Positions 1-8,291 of a stretch of 64,000 bases of DNA are shown in pieces. The DNA is from Salmonella enterica subsp. arizonae. GTDB lineage: Bacteria; Pseudomonadota; Gammaproteobacteria; Enterobacterales; Enterobacteriaceae. Below the pieces are notes generated by a model. That model worked only from the letters and a program-made list of their open reading frames with translations, had not been told where the DNA came from and did no database searches. Where the stretch lies: NCBI RefSeq assembly GCF_008692845.1, contig NZ_VXJW01000012.1, positions 1 through 64,000 on the forward strand, written 5' to 3'. The position numbers and the translations under genes are program-made. Each line of letters starts with the position of its first letter. The first letter of the stretch is position 1.

Positions 1-173
1 AATCACCTTCCTGAACGGGAACAAAGTCACCACTGTCGGATCCGCCACAGTCCCTGAACCATGTTTTTTTACGGGGTCATACCACCAAAAGGCCGACGGC
101 TGCTTCCTTCGCTAAATTAGCCTGCCAGCTTTTCCGGGGAGTTTCTGAGACTCAGGACGGGGTTTCCCCCATG

Positions 174-506
174 GACAGTTTTTTAGTATTTCGTTATCCA
201 TTTCAATACGTTGTAGTTTTTTCTCAGCTCACGTATTTCAATTTGTTCCGGAGTAATGGGAGAGGCTTTTGGTGTTTTGCCCTGACGCTCATCACGCAGT
301 TGTTTGACCCATCTTGTCATTGTGGAAAGGCCGACATCCATAGCTTTGGCGGCATCTGCCACCGTGTAGTTCTGGTCAACAACCAGTTGAGCGGATTCGC
401 GTTTAAGCTCTGCGCTGAAATTTCTTTTTTTCATTGGAGCACCTGTGTTGTTCTGAGGTGAGCATATCACCTCTGTTCAGGTGGCCAAATTCAGTGTGCC
501 ACTTCA
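174..506 (-). mobile_element. IS911 remnant (IS3 family), one end only
   Basis: On the minus strand the segment opens with TGAAGTGGCACACTGAATTT (from position 506 downward), which I recognise as an IS911 terminal inverted repeat starting with the TG expected for IS3-family ends. It is followed by the start of orfA. The similarity stops near 174-180, inside the A-rich stretch close to the orfA/orfB frameshift region. The rest of orfA, all of orfB and the other inverted repeat are absent. What lies left of 174 is unrelated sequence. This is a dead fragment and it marks repeated rearrangement in the accessory segment. The assignment to IS911 rather than a very close relative is from memory of the family. 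Confidence 0.8.
180..434 (-). pseudogene. IS911 OrfA, truncated and frameshifted
   Basis: The reading frame starts at ATG 434 with [20 protein letters not shown], the hallmark of IS911 OrfA (about 100 residues when intact). The OrfA helix-turn-helix is visible around residues 24-46 ([19 protein letters not shown]). After ELRK the frame leaves the family sequence because the A-run at 217-222 is one base short of what is needed to continue into the leucine-zipper segment. The homologous residues continue in the next frame to about 180 and then stop at the deletion point. No transposition activity is expected. An upstream in-frame ATG at 470 is not needed. Confidence 0.75.
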
Positions 507-607
507 ATATAGATAAGATTGACCCTTGATAGACATGAGAATGATCCTCTACAATCTCCGCTATCAACTACCAATGTTGAGATCTTTCGCGGTTCTTGGG
601 GGGGGCT

Positions 608-631
608 GTTCGATTCCCTTCGCCCGCTCCA
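608..631 (+). repeat. 3'-end fragment of tRNA-Gly glyU; putative att site
   Basis: The 24 bases from 608 to 631 match the T-arm, acceptor stem and CCA end of the glyU tRNA-Gly(CCC) gene (GTTCGATTCCCTTCGCCCGC followed by TCCA). The upstream part of the tRNA is not present, so this is not a tRNA gene. Duplicated tRNA 3' ends are the usual distal attachment site left by tyrosine-recombinase islands. In E. coli K-12 glyU borders the ETT2 island and lies on the far side of yqeG/yqeF, which corresponds to the region left of this window. The plus orientation fits an intact glyU to the left, with the intervening DNA as the island. The intact gene is not in the window. Confidence 0.65.
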
Positions 632-942
632 GACAAATTTTTCTCAACGTCAGCTAAAGCCCACGAATAATAAACTTTACAGCAATTTTGCCTTTTTCAA
701 AGTCTATTGTTGCTTATGTAACCATCATTCTGGTTAGCGCTCTTTTCTCATAAGTGGCTATCCAGGCGGTGACTGAACCTCAGGTCAATACGTTCAAGAT
801 AAGCAATGGACCAGAGATAAGTTTTACCAGCCAACGATCTGCTATCGACCCCTGCTTTTGATGATGAGTTGAACATATCAAGAGCAGGGTATTATACCAA
901 TGTAGGTACGGTTCCTTGCGTCGATTCGCTTGATGTCTGAAA
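632..942. other. Non-coding spacer, no recognisable gene
   Basis: This 311-bp stretch lies between the glyU fragment and the end of the DoxD-DoxA gene. The short open frames across it have no recognisable domain and no convincing ribosome binding site. I see no RNA gene or mobile-element end in it. Confidence 0.5.
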
Positions 943-2034
943 TCATTCGGAAACCCGTTCAAGAGGCGTGCTGAACGTATGTCCTTCCATATCTATCAGT
1001 ACCAGCGTTACCGGGCCGTTTGGCAGTCTATCGCTACCTCTTTTTATGACTCCGGCTGGAAGGGTGAGCGTGGCGGCTGAACCGACAATAGCCTGTATGC
1101 CGTAGTGGCCAGGAGTGAATTTATTGTAGGCATAATCGTTCCGGAAACTATCAGTCGGCAATGCCGACAGCATGGTGGTGTCCCAGTGAACAAGATCTGT
1201 ACCATCAGCATCTTTCAGCCATGCCTCCATGATATGTTCCGGTGCCTCAGGCGTCCCTGCGTCCAGGTAAGCATGAACATGAATCCGGCCATCAGGGAAC
1301 AATTTCCCTTCAGTCAGGCGGATATGATGTGTGGTAGGACTAACAGGGCCATGATGGTATGGCGTGACCACTGAGCCACGATAGTAACTGTAAGTCCCTA
1401 CATCAAAAACTACCACGAAAGCTAATAGCCATAGCGCCAGTTTTTTATAACCGGCCGGGGTTAGCGGTACAGACAGCGAACCACAGCACCACCGGAAAAT
1501 TCGACTGTCAGCCAAATGAGGTTTTCTCTTTAGGATCACGTTGTCCAGGGCATAGCTGTGTGACCCGCAAAGAAACAGTGTGGTTCCCATCGCCAGATTA
1601 CAGGCAGCCATTGTCCATTCATCAATACAGGTTGCCCCCTGCCAGCCAAACATCAGCATCAGCAATACGGAAAAAAGCATCGACAACAGCGCCGAAATAC
1701 GGGTGAACAGACCTATCATTAGAAACAGTCCGGCGAACAGTTCAGCGGCGCTGAAAAGTATTACGCCGACATACAGCAGCCAGAAATGGTGGAGCATAAA
1801 TGAAATTACATGCTCCAGCCCCATTAGCGCGCCGGGCATTGCCGTCTGAAACTTATAGGCCATCCAGTGTGGTGCATCTGGGTTAAGTTTATCCGGTGCA
1901 TAAATAAAACGTCGGCTCCCACCCCCCCAGTAAATAAATCCCTGGATAATCCTGACCGCCAGTAATCCCAGGCCTGCCGGGAGATAAACATCTGTCACAG
2001 GTTTTGCGGAAGTATTATGTGTAGCTGAACTCAT
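943..2034 (-). CDS. DoxD-DoxA fusion membrane protein (TQO-like)
   Basis: This 363-residue protein looks like a fusion of the two small subunits of thiosulfate:quinone oxidoreductase. The N-terminal DoxD/DoxX-type part (about residues 18-165) has several membrane helices, for example 80-130, which is almost continuously hydrophobic. A further helix at about 195-212 is followed by an extracytoplasmic DoxA-like domain (about 212-363) containing HHIRLTEGKLFPDGRIHVHA and a beta-rich C-terminus. In sulfur-oxidising archaea DoxD and DoxA pass electrons from thiosulfate to quinone. In enterobacteria the role is not established, so a quinone-linked redox function is only an inference. The ATG start at 2034 has a good Shine-Dalgarno, AAGGGATAATAATT-ATG. 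The gene stands alone, with a nested inverted repeat about 80-110 bp upstream. Domain assignment is from pattern memory. Confidence 0.7.
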   Translation of the reverse strand: MSSATHNTSAKPVTDVYLPAGLGLLAVRIIQGFIYWGGGSRRFIYAPDKLNPDAPHWMAYKFQTAMPGALMGLEHVISFMLHHFWLLYVGVILFSAAELFAGLFLMIGLFTRISALLSMLFSVLLMLMFGWQGATCIDEWTMAACNLAMGTTLFLCGSHSYALDNVILKRKPHLADSRIFRWCCGSLSVPLTPAGYKKLALWLLAFVVVFDVGTYSYYRGSVVTPYHHGPVSPTTHHIRLTEGKLFPDGRIHVHAYLDAGTPEAPEHIMEAWLKDADGTDLVHWDTTMLSALPTDSFRNDYAYNKFTPGHYGIQAIVGSAATLTLPAGVIKRGSDRLPNGPVTLVLIDMEGHTFSTPLERVSE

Positions 2035-2111
2035 AATTATTATCCCTTGTTGTTATAACATTATGCTAAAAAGGCATATAAATAAAAATAAAACAATTAG
2101 CATACAAATGG

Positions 2112-2146
2112 TTAACAGTATTGTTACTTTGTGTAACGGTTGTTAA
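2112..2146. promoter_or_regulatory. Nested inverted repeat upstream of the DoxD-DoxA gene
   Basis: Two perfect inverted repeats are nested: outer arms TTAACA (2112-2117) and TGTTAA (2141-2146), inner arms GTTAC (2123-2127) and GTAAC (2133-2137). The site sits 78-112 bp before the minus-strand ATG at 2034, where an activator or repressor operator would be expected. I cannot assign a regulator. Confidence 0.35.
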
Positions 2147-3463
2147 GAATATTTATCGTTATGTTCTGGGCATCTTAAACAGGAATTGCGCTGGTCTCCC
2201 GCTGACTATTGAACATCATCACGGCGGAAGCCCTTATAGGAGGCTTTGGGGGGATCTTAAATGTATCGCATATATTTTACTTTTGCTGAACAGTGAGCTG
2301 TATCAGAATGTTATTAGACAGTATTTTTTTATGTTGACTGGAGCAGTCTGCCAACAGCATAACCTTCACAGCCAGAAAATAATAAATAATAGAACACCAA
2401 AATGTCGTATTCTGACATGGTTGCGAAGGGAGTATCGCTCCCTTCATTTTTGTTTCCTGAATACTCACTGAATAATGCAGCTACTGTCAGATAACTGCCG
2501 CATACCATCCTCAATCGCAGGCCTCCGCAACTGCATCTTAGGTGTTGATTCACAAGGCCGACATGGCTTCGTTTCTGTGATATATCAGTGAATATTTATT
2601 CTTGTCAGTTTTTATTTATTATTAAATGCTGTTTCTGCCATGGATTTATTTCGTGAATCAGGACTCCCGGATGTTGGAGGTAAAGGTATTTACTGGCGTA
2701 ACAGATCTCATAATTTGAAAGACTTATTCATAATTTGTTATCAAGAACGATTTTAACTTATATGCGTGCCAGTGAGGCATCAGGTAAAAATAACCGGAGA
2801 GCGAAAGGCGAACAACAAAATGAACCTCCCCGTTTTTCCGGGAGAGTATTAAGCCCGGGAACTTTGGCTGCCATAACTTCGATAACATGTGAAGCATGGT
2901 ATGCCCGTTCCACCTCCGCTGGCGGAGATACTTATCCGGACCCGGCGGGGATGGAGGGTACGCCTGTGGGGGACGGGAGAACTGGGGCTGTTATCTCCGG
3001 CCCCAGACGGGTTTTCTGGAAGTGCCATCGATATTTAACGCCTCGAAGCGGCTGATGAACTATATGGACCTGTTGATACATCGGGAGATAGCTGGCATGT
3101 GGGGTAAGCCCGGCCCAGTTGCGTTTGCTTCAGGGGGATTATTGTGGACGAGGAAGGTTGTCGACACTGTGTGAAAGGCTGAATGCGTATGAGAAACAAA
3201 TCTGGCAGGTCAAATACCGGTTGCTGGTGACGTTGGGAATGCGAAACCGGTTACGGGAACTGCTGTTTGTTACCCGGTTTTGTGAATTACTGCAGCGAAC
3301 CCCGTTTATTTTTCCGCAGTAACCCGCATCCGTCGACTACGTCATTATACCCTGACAGGCCGTCTGGTCCCGGGCATATCTGGCGCAAAGATTACAAAAA
3401 TATAATGGAATTTTCAGGCTAAGAACGTTAACTATAGGGTGTATATAACAGGAGGGGAATGAA
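2147..3463. other. Long spacer with degenerate open frames
   Basis: About 1.3 kb separates the DoxD-DoxA gene from sodC. Several short plus-strand frames (for example 2896-3174 and 3119-3322, the latter ending in ELLQRTPFIFPQ) overlap in different phases without Shine-Dalgarno sites or recognisable domains. The pattern looks like the remains of one or more older genes. A short AT-rich leader (about 3400-3460) precedes sodC. I could not identify what was lost. Confidence 0.4.
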
Positions 3464-3994
3464 ATGAAAAAAAGCATCAGCACATTTATATTCGCCGGTT
3501 TTTTTGTGGCTGGAGTCGCGTCGGCTGCTTCAATGAAGATTCCGATGAATGAAGTGTTGCCTTCTGGAAGCGGAAAGGCGCTCGGGGAGATTACCGTAAC
3601 AGAAACACCTTATGGTTTACTGTTTCAGCCACATCTGTCTGGCCTTGCTCCCGGGATACATGGTTTCCATGTGCATACTAACCCAAGCTGTTTGCCGGAG
3701 CTTGAAAATGGTAAAGAAGTCCCTGCGTTGAAGGCGGGCGGGCATCTCGATCCGGGAAAAACAGGCAAGCACATGGGGCCTTATAATGATAAAGGACACC
3801 TGGGCGATTTACCTGGACTGGTGGTAAATGCAGATGGAACCGCGACCTACGAACTGTTGGCTCCCCGCCTGAAATCTCTGTCGGAACTGAAGGGACACTC
3901 TCTGATGATCCATGCTGGCGGGGATAATTACTCTGACACTCCGGCTAAACTGGGTGGCGGTGGGGCACGTTTTGCCTGTGGTGTAGTGGAATAA
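3464..3994 (+). CDS. sodC: Periplasmic Cu/Zn superoxide dismutase SodC
   Basis: The protein has 176 residues with a Sec signal peptide ([21 protein letters not shown], predicted cleavage after A21). It disproportionates superoxide to peroxide and oxygen in the periplasm. All ligands of the family are visible: copper H69, H71, H94 and H150; zinc H94, H103, H112 and D115; disulfide C76-C172. The mature part from [20 protein letters not shown] onward closely resembles the phage-borne SodCI/SodCIII type that helps Salmonella resist the macrophage burst, rather than the core SodCII. The signal peptide and first 20 mature residues diverge more. The start follows a strong AGGAGGGG site. No phage genes flank it here, so it was either moved out of a prophage or belongs to the glyU accessory segment. 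No clear terminator follows. Confidence 0.93.
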   Translation: MKKSISTFIFAGFFVAGVASAASMKIPMNEVLPSGSGKALGEITVTETPYGLLFQPHLSGLAPGIHGFHVHTNPSCLPELENGKEVPALKAGGHLDPGKTGKHMGPYNDKGHLGDLPGLVVNADGTATYELLAPRLKSLSELKGHSLMIHAGGDNYSDTPAKLGGGGARFACGVVE

Positions 3995-4231
3995 ACTACA
4001 GACTATCATTCAGGCGGAACAGTGAATGTATGACCTTTTATAATAGTATGATAAGTAAAAGGCTTCTGGAATGAAACTCGATACTATTACTTCCAGGTAC
4101 AGTAGATGGCCACAGTACCGGGCTAAACTTACATAACCTGGATTTATGCCAGATATTTATCCGAGGTAACGTGTCTGGAGGCCGCCCATATTATGCGACG
4201 GGGCGGGTAGAATGCCGCCCCGAGCATCATT

Positions 4232-6778
4232 TCAGAACGACCATGACATGCCTGCCGTCACCCGCCAGGGGAACTGTACCCCGGCCCCATCCCCGTAAGC
4301 GGCGCTCAGATGCCCTGTCAGATTATCCGTAATTTTTGCGTGTACCCCAGTCTGAAATACACCTCTCATGCCGGAAAGATCATTATTAAAACGGTCCCTG
4401 TTATTGATAGTTACCTGATTATTATCAGCCAACTCCTGTCGTACAGAAATTTTCAGCCATGGCTGTAGTTCACCCCCATTGCTCAGTATCAGGCGATAAT
4501 CCATACCCAAGCCTGCCTCTGCTCTTAGCATATGCGTAGTATCCACGTCAGCCTGCATACCGTTAGAAAGGGCATATTTCTGGGCGCTGCCCGTAAAACC
4601 GGTAAATGCCATATATGGTGTCGCGCTCCATTTATTGTTGCTTAATCGTATCCCGCTTTCCAGGTGGGCCCCAATACCCCAGGTACGATAATCGCCATCC
4701 GCAGCGCCTCCGCTGTTCATTCGCCCCTTAACGTGATTGTCGAAAAGATTAGCCTTCGCGATGCTATCCAGATAAAAACCGCTTTCGTGCTGTAATCCAG
4801 CGTAAGCGCCGAAGGAATAGCTGTCCACGTGACCTTCGCCACCGCGCGAAAAGTCGATATTCGAGTGTGAATAGCTGAAAAATGCCCCCAGCGTACCCGA
4901 ACTCTTTTCATACTGTGAAAGACGATCAATGCCCATGATCAGACCGCCAAGCGTTTGCTTAAACTCAGCTCCCGCAGAGGTGGAGACGTTATTCCGGGTA
5001 TTGTACTGCGTCATCCATAATGAGTCGTCACGCCCGGCCATTTTTCTGGCTTGCAGACGCTCCCGTACATTTTCCAGTTCAGCATCAAATACCAGCGGCT
5101 GTACTGCTGCCATATTTAAAACCGCTGCAGTTGATGCCGAAATACGCCGCTTTATATTCTCAGCCGGTAATTCTGGCTGTGGCGCCGGGTCTGGCTGTGG
5201 CGCCGGGTCTGGCTGCGGTGCCGGGTCTGGCTGTGGTGCCGGGTCTGGCTGTGGTGCCGGGTCTGGCTGTGGTGCCGGGTCTGGCTGTGGTGCCGGGTCT
5301 GGCTGTGGCGCCGGGTCTGGCTGCGGTGCCGGTTTCAGTTCCGGGCTGAGTAACCAGCTTCCGCTATTATTTTCTTTCAGTCTGTATTCCCATGTACCCA
5401 GTTCAACGATCCCCCCTTTATTTCCGAGGGTGAAAACAGCATCACCACCTCCTGTTTTGACCAACAACAGGCTGTCATCTGAGGTCGGACTGACTCCGGA
5501 GTCCTGAACAAACAACCGGAATGCACCTGTCGCATTCCCGGTTACGTTCAGAAGATCCCCTTTACCACTAGCCACCTCCGTATACATATAAAAATCGCCA
5601 TTACCGGACAGGCTGGATAAGTTCAGTGTATTCCAGCCTCCGTTGGAATGAAGCACACGGCCTCCTGACAGAGCCAGGCTGTTCAGTGTGTACAGGCAAT
5701 CCGTGGTACACATGCCGGCATTGTTTAACTGCAGGAAGGCGTCGCTATTCAGCGTGATGTCTGCACCGGATGAGTCTGCGCCGTAGCCTAAAAAAATATG
5801 TCCTCTGTCCGAAGCGGTGATGGCTCCTGAAATAACGGGCTTTATGTTGTATCCGGCAGGGCCAATATAGATACTGGCGTTCTGGCCTGACACTTCCACA
5901 TTTTTTACCTTTCCATCTAATACATTGACATACCCGCCATTATTCACAACGGTATTTTTTATAATGGTTGATGAACCTGCAACATCCAGATACCCTCCAT
6001 TAACGATGGTATTCGATACTGAACCACCCCACGCGTACATCTCTCCTACCTCATTGATGGTCGTGTTCGTGACAATACCGCCATTTACATTCTGAATACC
6101 CCCGTAATTAATGGTCGTGTCTGTAGCAGTACCGCCATCCACATTCTGGGTACCTCCATCATTAATAATTGTGTTTGTGACAGAACCGCCAGTCACATTT
6201 TGGGTACCTCCATCATTAATGGTTGTGTTTGTGACAGAACCGCCCTCCACATTCTGAATACCTCCATTATTAATAGTGGTATCACTGCCTTTGCCTCCTG
6301 ACTGAATATATTGCTGTCCGGACTCAATTATCGTATCTTTAGCAATGCCGGCCACATATTGAACACCACCATTACTTAATGTTGTATTTATTGCCTGCGC
6401 TGAACCATAAACAGACTGATATCCCCCTTTAATAAGGGTGCCTTCTACCGATCCTGATATTTTTTGCTCGCCGTAAATGGTTGTATTTAATGAAAAACCA
6501 TCGACATACTGAATTCCACCTGTATGGATAATGGATGACTTATCCGTCGCATTTTTATTTACCTCCATAATGCCATCAGATTCAATATTTATACCATTAC
6601 TTTTTGCACCACTATAGAGAGTAAGCCGACCGGATGACACAACCGTACTGTTTGTAACAGAGTCGCCATTGGTCAATATCTGGTGATAGTCTATTATATT
6701 GCGATTATAATCCGCCGCAAATACTGCGGTGTGGTAATACAGAGCACTGGAGATAAAACCAAAAAATTTTAATTTCAC
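4232..6778 (-). CDS. AIDA-type autotransporter adhesin
   Basis: This is a type Va autotransporter of about 848 residues. From a GTG start at 6778 it reads MKLKFFGFISSALYYHTAVF, an ordinary Sec signal peptide ending near A21; the frame is open back to a TTG at 6829, but that position lacks a ribosome binding site. The passenger has about ten AIDA-type repeats (roughly residues 83-290; core T-x-INxGGxQNVxGG), a Cys-x3-Cys pair in AGMCTTDCLY, and a pertactin-like segment with LNLSSLSGNGDFYMYT, which is the usual autochaperone region. A linker of eight PAPQPD units plus one PAPQPE leads to a C-terminal beta-barrel of about 275 residues ending in the typical aromatic SWSF. Likely role: surface adhesion. 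Its nearest upstream gene on the same strand is the Rob-like regulator, which may control it. Confidence 0.88.
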   Translation of the reverse strand: MKLKFFGFISSALYYHTAVFAADYNRNIIDYHQILTNGDSVTNSTVVSSGRLTLYSGAKSNGINIESDGIMEVNKNATDKSSIIHTGGIQYVDGFSLNTTIYGEQKISGSVEGTLIKGGYQSVYGSAQAINTTLSNGGVQYVAGIAKDTIIESGQQYIQSGGKGSDTTINNGGIQNVEGGSVTNTTINDGGTQNVTGGSVTNTIINDGGTQNVDGGTATDTTINYGGIQNVNGGIVTNTTINEVGEMYAWGGSVSNTIVNGGYLDVAGSSTIIKNTVVNNGGYVNVLDGKVKNVEVSGQNASIYIGPAGYNIKPVISGAITASDRGHIFLGYGADSSGADITLNSDAFLQLNNAGMCTTDCLYTLNSLALSGGRVLHSNGGWNTLNLSSLSGNGDFYMYTEVASGKGDLLNVTGNATGAFRLFVQDSGVSPTSDDSLLLVKTGGGDAVFTLGNKGGIVELGTWEYRLKENNSGSWLLSPELKPAPQPDPAPQPDPAPQPDPAPQPDPAPQPDPAPQPDPAPQPDPAPQPDPAPQPELPAENIKRRISASTAAVLNMAAVQPLVFDAELENVRERLQARKMAGRDDSLWMTQYNTRNNVSTSAGAEFKQTLGGLIMGIDRLSQYEKSSGTLGAFFSYSHSNIDFSRGGEGHVDSYSFGAYAGLQHESGFYLDSIAKANLFDNHVKGRMNSGGAADGDYRTWGIGAHLESGIRLSNNKWSATPYMAFTGFTGSAQKYALSNGMQADVDTTHMLRAEAGLGMDYRLILSNGGELQPWLKISVRQELADNNQVTINNRDRFNNDLSGMRGVFQTGVHAKITDNLTGHLSAAYGDGAGVQFPWRVTAGMSWSF
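5172..5333 (-). repeat. 18-bp tandem repeat encoding PAPQPD units
   Basis: Nine consecutive 18-bp units (plus-strand form TCTGGCTGTGGCGCCGGG with a few silent variants such as GGTGCC and GGCTGCGG) encode the proline-rich linker between passenger and barrel of the autotransporter. Because units are 18 bp, gain or loss keeps the frame and changes only linker length. The low divergence between units suggests recent slippage or recombination. Confidence 0.9.
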
Positions 6779-7430
6779 AAGTTCTAAAGCCTTATTTATT
6801 ACGAATGTCTTGCTAAAAAATATTACCAATATACGAAAATCAGTAATAATAAAAAGGTTATACCTGATATAATCCGAAATGGAGGTAAACTCTAAATCAC
6901 TATGTGTATCAAAAAATCTCCTCTATGCTGATATATTCATATGGTTATGTTTTTAGAGTGAAATTTACAAAGAGCATTAACCATACCAGAAAAACTATTT
7001 TACATAAAATTATCCTGAATCATTCAGCGCTATGAAATAATAAATGCTGAAAAATACGATTAGTAATAGTTTTGTAACCCGCTAGTCATATACCAGGTCA
7101 TAAGCCAAACCGTCAGCATACCTGTGAAGCTAGTAAATCCGTTAAAACTGAAGCTGTTTGTATTCATTGACTATTCATTATCTCTGTTAAAGGGTGTAGC
7201 AGATAACGTATCCGTGGTCTTATATCGCGTTTCTTCGAAACGTTCGTAACCATTTCAGATATCAGGCCGCTCACACACCATATGATCACATTGTTATTAT
7301 ACTTATTAATATTAAAGTTTATTATTTTAGCTGTGAGTTTTATAATGAAATCTATTCGCATGATGATAAATGGTTTAATTATATATTCCTTGAGCGAAAA
7401 TTTTCCGCACACATAGACTTGAAGAGCTGG
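6779..7430. other. AT-rich spacer between autotransporter and regulator
   Basis: This 652-bp region is strongly AT-rich. The longest open frame (7164-7412, minus) is made almost only of Ile, Asn and Lys codons and has no Shine-Dalgarno site, so I do not call it. The promoter of the autotransporter must lie here, and the composition is what H-NS-silenced horizontally acquired DNA usually looks like. I see no specific operator that I can name. Confidence 0.45.
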
Positions 7431-8291
7431 TTAATCTACTGGAATAAAATAATCACATATAAACTTTGGGTCGTCATCATAGAAATTGGTTGTATAATGA
7501 AAGAGTTCTATATCTGCGCCACTCCGCCGATGTAGTTTTGTTTTTGGTAAAATATTCATATAAATATAGTGGCTGAATTTTGAGTAATCACTCCACTTTC
7601 CATTAAATACAAATTTAATATATCGTCCGCCTTCTACGTAAAAGGTATCGTTTTTTGCAGTGTTTTTCTCTACTTCGACACCCGATAACATAGTAATATC
7701 AATGACATCACGAATCGCTGAATACCGATTTTTCGGTGGTAAAAAATTTGACGCAATAACAATATTAGTTTTATATAATTCAGAATAATGCCGTATTTTT
7801 TTTAATCGGTTTCTTTTCGATTCTAATGTTGGAGTACGCAAGATTTTTTGTTGATAAAAACATTCGTCACCACTAACATATATTCCAGAACGCTCAACTA
7901 TACAGCTATCAACGTTCCAACAGTTATCAATATTAATAGCTGGTACGAGTAAAGATAAATCCCATGAAGGTAAATTTCTGTACTCTGTCGGGGTCATATT
8001 AAATGCATGCTTAAATGCCCTGCCAAAGTTTTGAGTGCCACTAAAATGGACTCGATGGGCAATTTCAATAACGCTGAGTTTTGTCAAGCGCAGAAGTGTT
8101 GCCGCCCGGCACATTTTTCTCTGCCGCATATAAGTCCCGACCGGTACACCATACTCCTTTTTAAACATTAGCTGAACCGCTCTGCGGCTGTATCCGGTAT
8201 AATTAACTAAATCATCAATTGTTTTATCCTCTTCAATGTGATCCTCAATCCATCTTACAAAATGCTGCACTATTTTTTTTTCATAACTCAT
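7431..8291 (-). CDS. AraC-family regulator, Rob-like
   Basis: The protein has 286 residues with the DNA-binding domain at the N-terminus (about 8-107), as in Rob, SoxS and MarA. The two helix-turn-helix motifs are around TIDDLVNYTGYSRRAVQLMF and SVIEIAHRVHFSGTQNFGRA, followed by the family signature FNMTPTEYRNLP. The remaining 175 residues form a C-terminal domain of Rob/GyrI-like size but with little visible similarity. It lies upstream of the autotransporter on the same strand and is a plausible regulator of it. The ATG at 8291 directly abuts its only Shine-Dalgarno-like sequence (GGGAG). A seven-codon frame (8311-8288) ends in an ATGA overlap with this start, so translational coupling is possible. 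Coding sequence is AT-rich compared with the core genes to the right. Confidence 0.85.
   Translation of the reverse strand: MSYEKKIVQHFVRWIEDHIEEDKTIDDLVNYTGYSRRAVQLMFKKEYGVPVGTYMRQRKMCRAATLLRLTKLSVIEIAHRVHFSGTQNFGRAFKHAFNMTPTEYRNLPSWDLSLLVPAINIDNCWNVDSCIVERSGIYVSGDECFYQQKILRTPTLESKRNRLKKIRHYSELYKTNIVIASNFLPPKNRYSAIRDVIDITMLSGVEVEKNTAKNDTFYVEGGRYIKFVFNGKWSDYSKFSHYIYMNILPKTKLHRRSGADIELFHYTTNFYDDDPKFICDYFIPVD

Noticed and set aside
585..631. Complete tRNA-Gly gene
   Set aside because: Only the T-arm, acceptor 3' strand and CCA are present; the 5' half does not fold or match.
2121..2553. Overlapping frames on both strands upstream of sodC
   Set aside because: No start signals, no domains, and inconsistent phases; treated as degenerate spacer.
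5172..5333. CRISPR-like array
   Set aside because: The units are directly adjacent with no spacers and lie inside a coding sequence. No cas genes are present.
5020..5507. Plus-strand frames antisense to the autotransporter, rich in SGCGAG or VAPGLA repeats
   Set aside because: They are the mirror of the PAPQPD repeat; there is no start signal and the minus-strand protein is clearly real.
7164..7412. 82-codon minus-strand frame
   Set aside because: The composition is dominated by Ile/Asn/Lys from AT-rich DNA, with no ribosome binding site and no recognisable domain.
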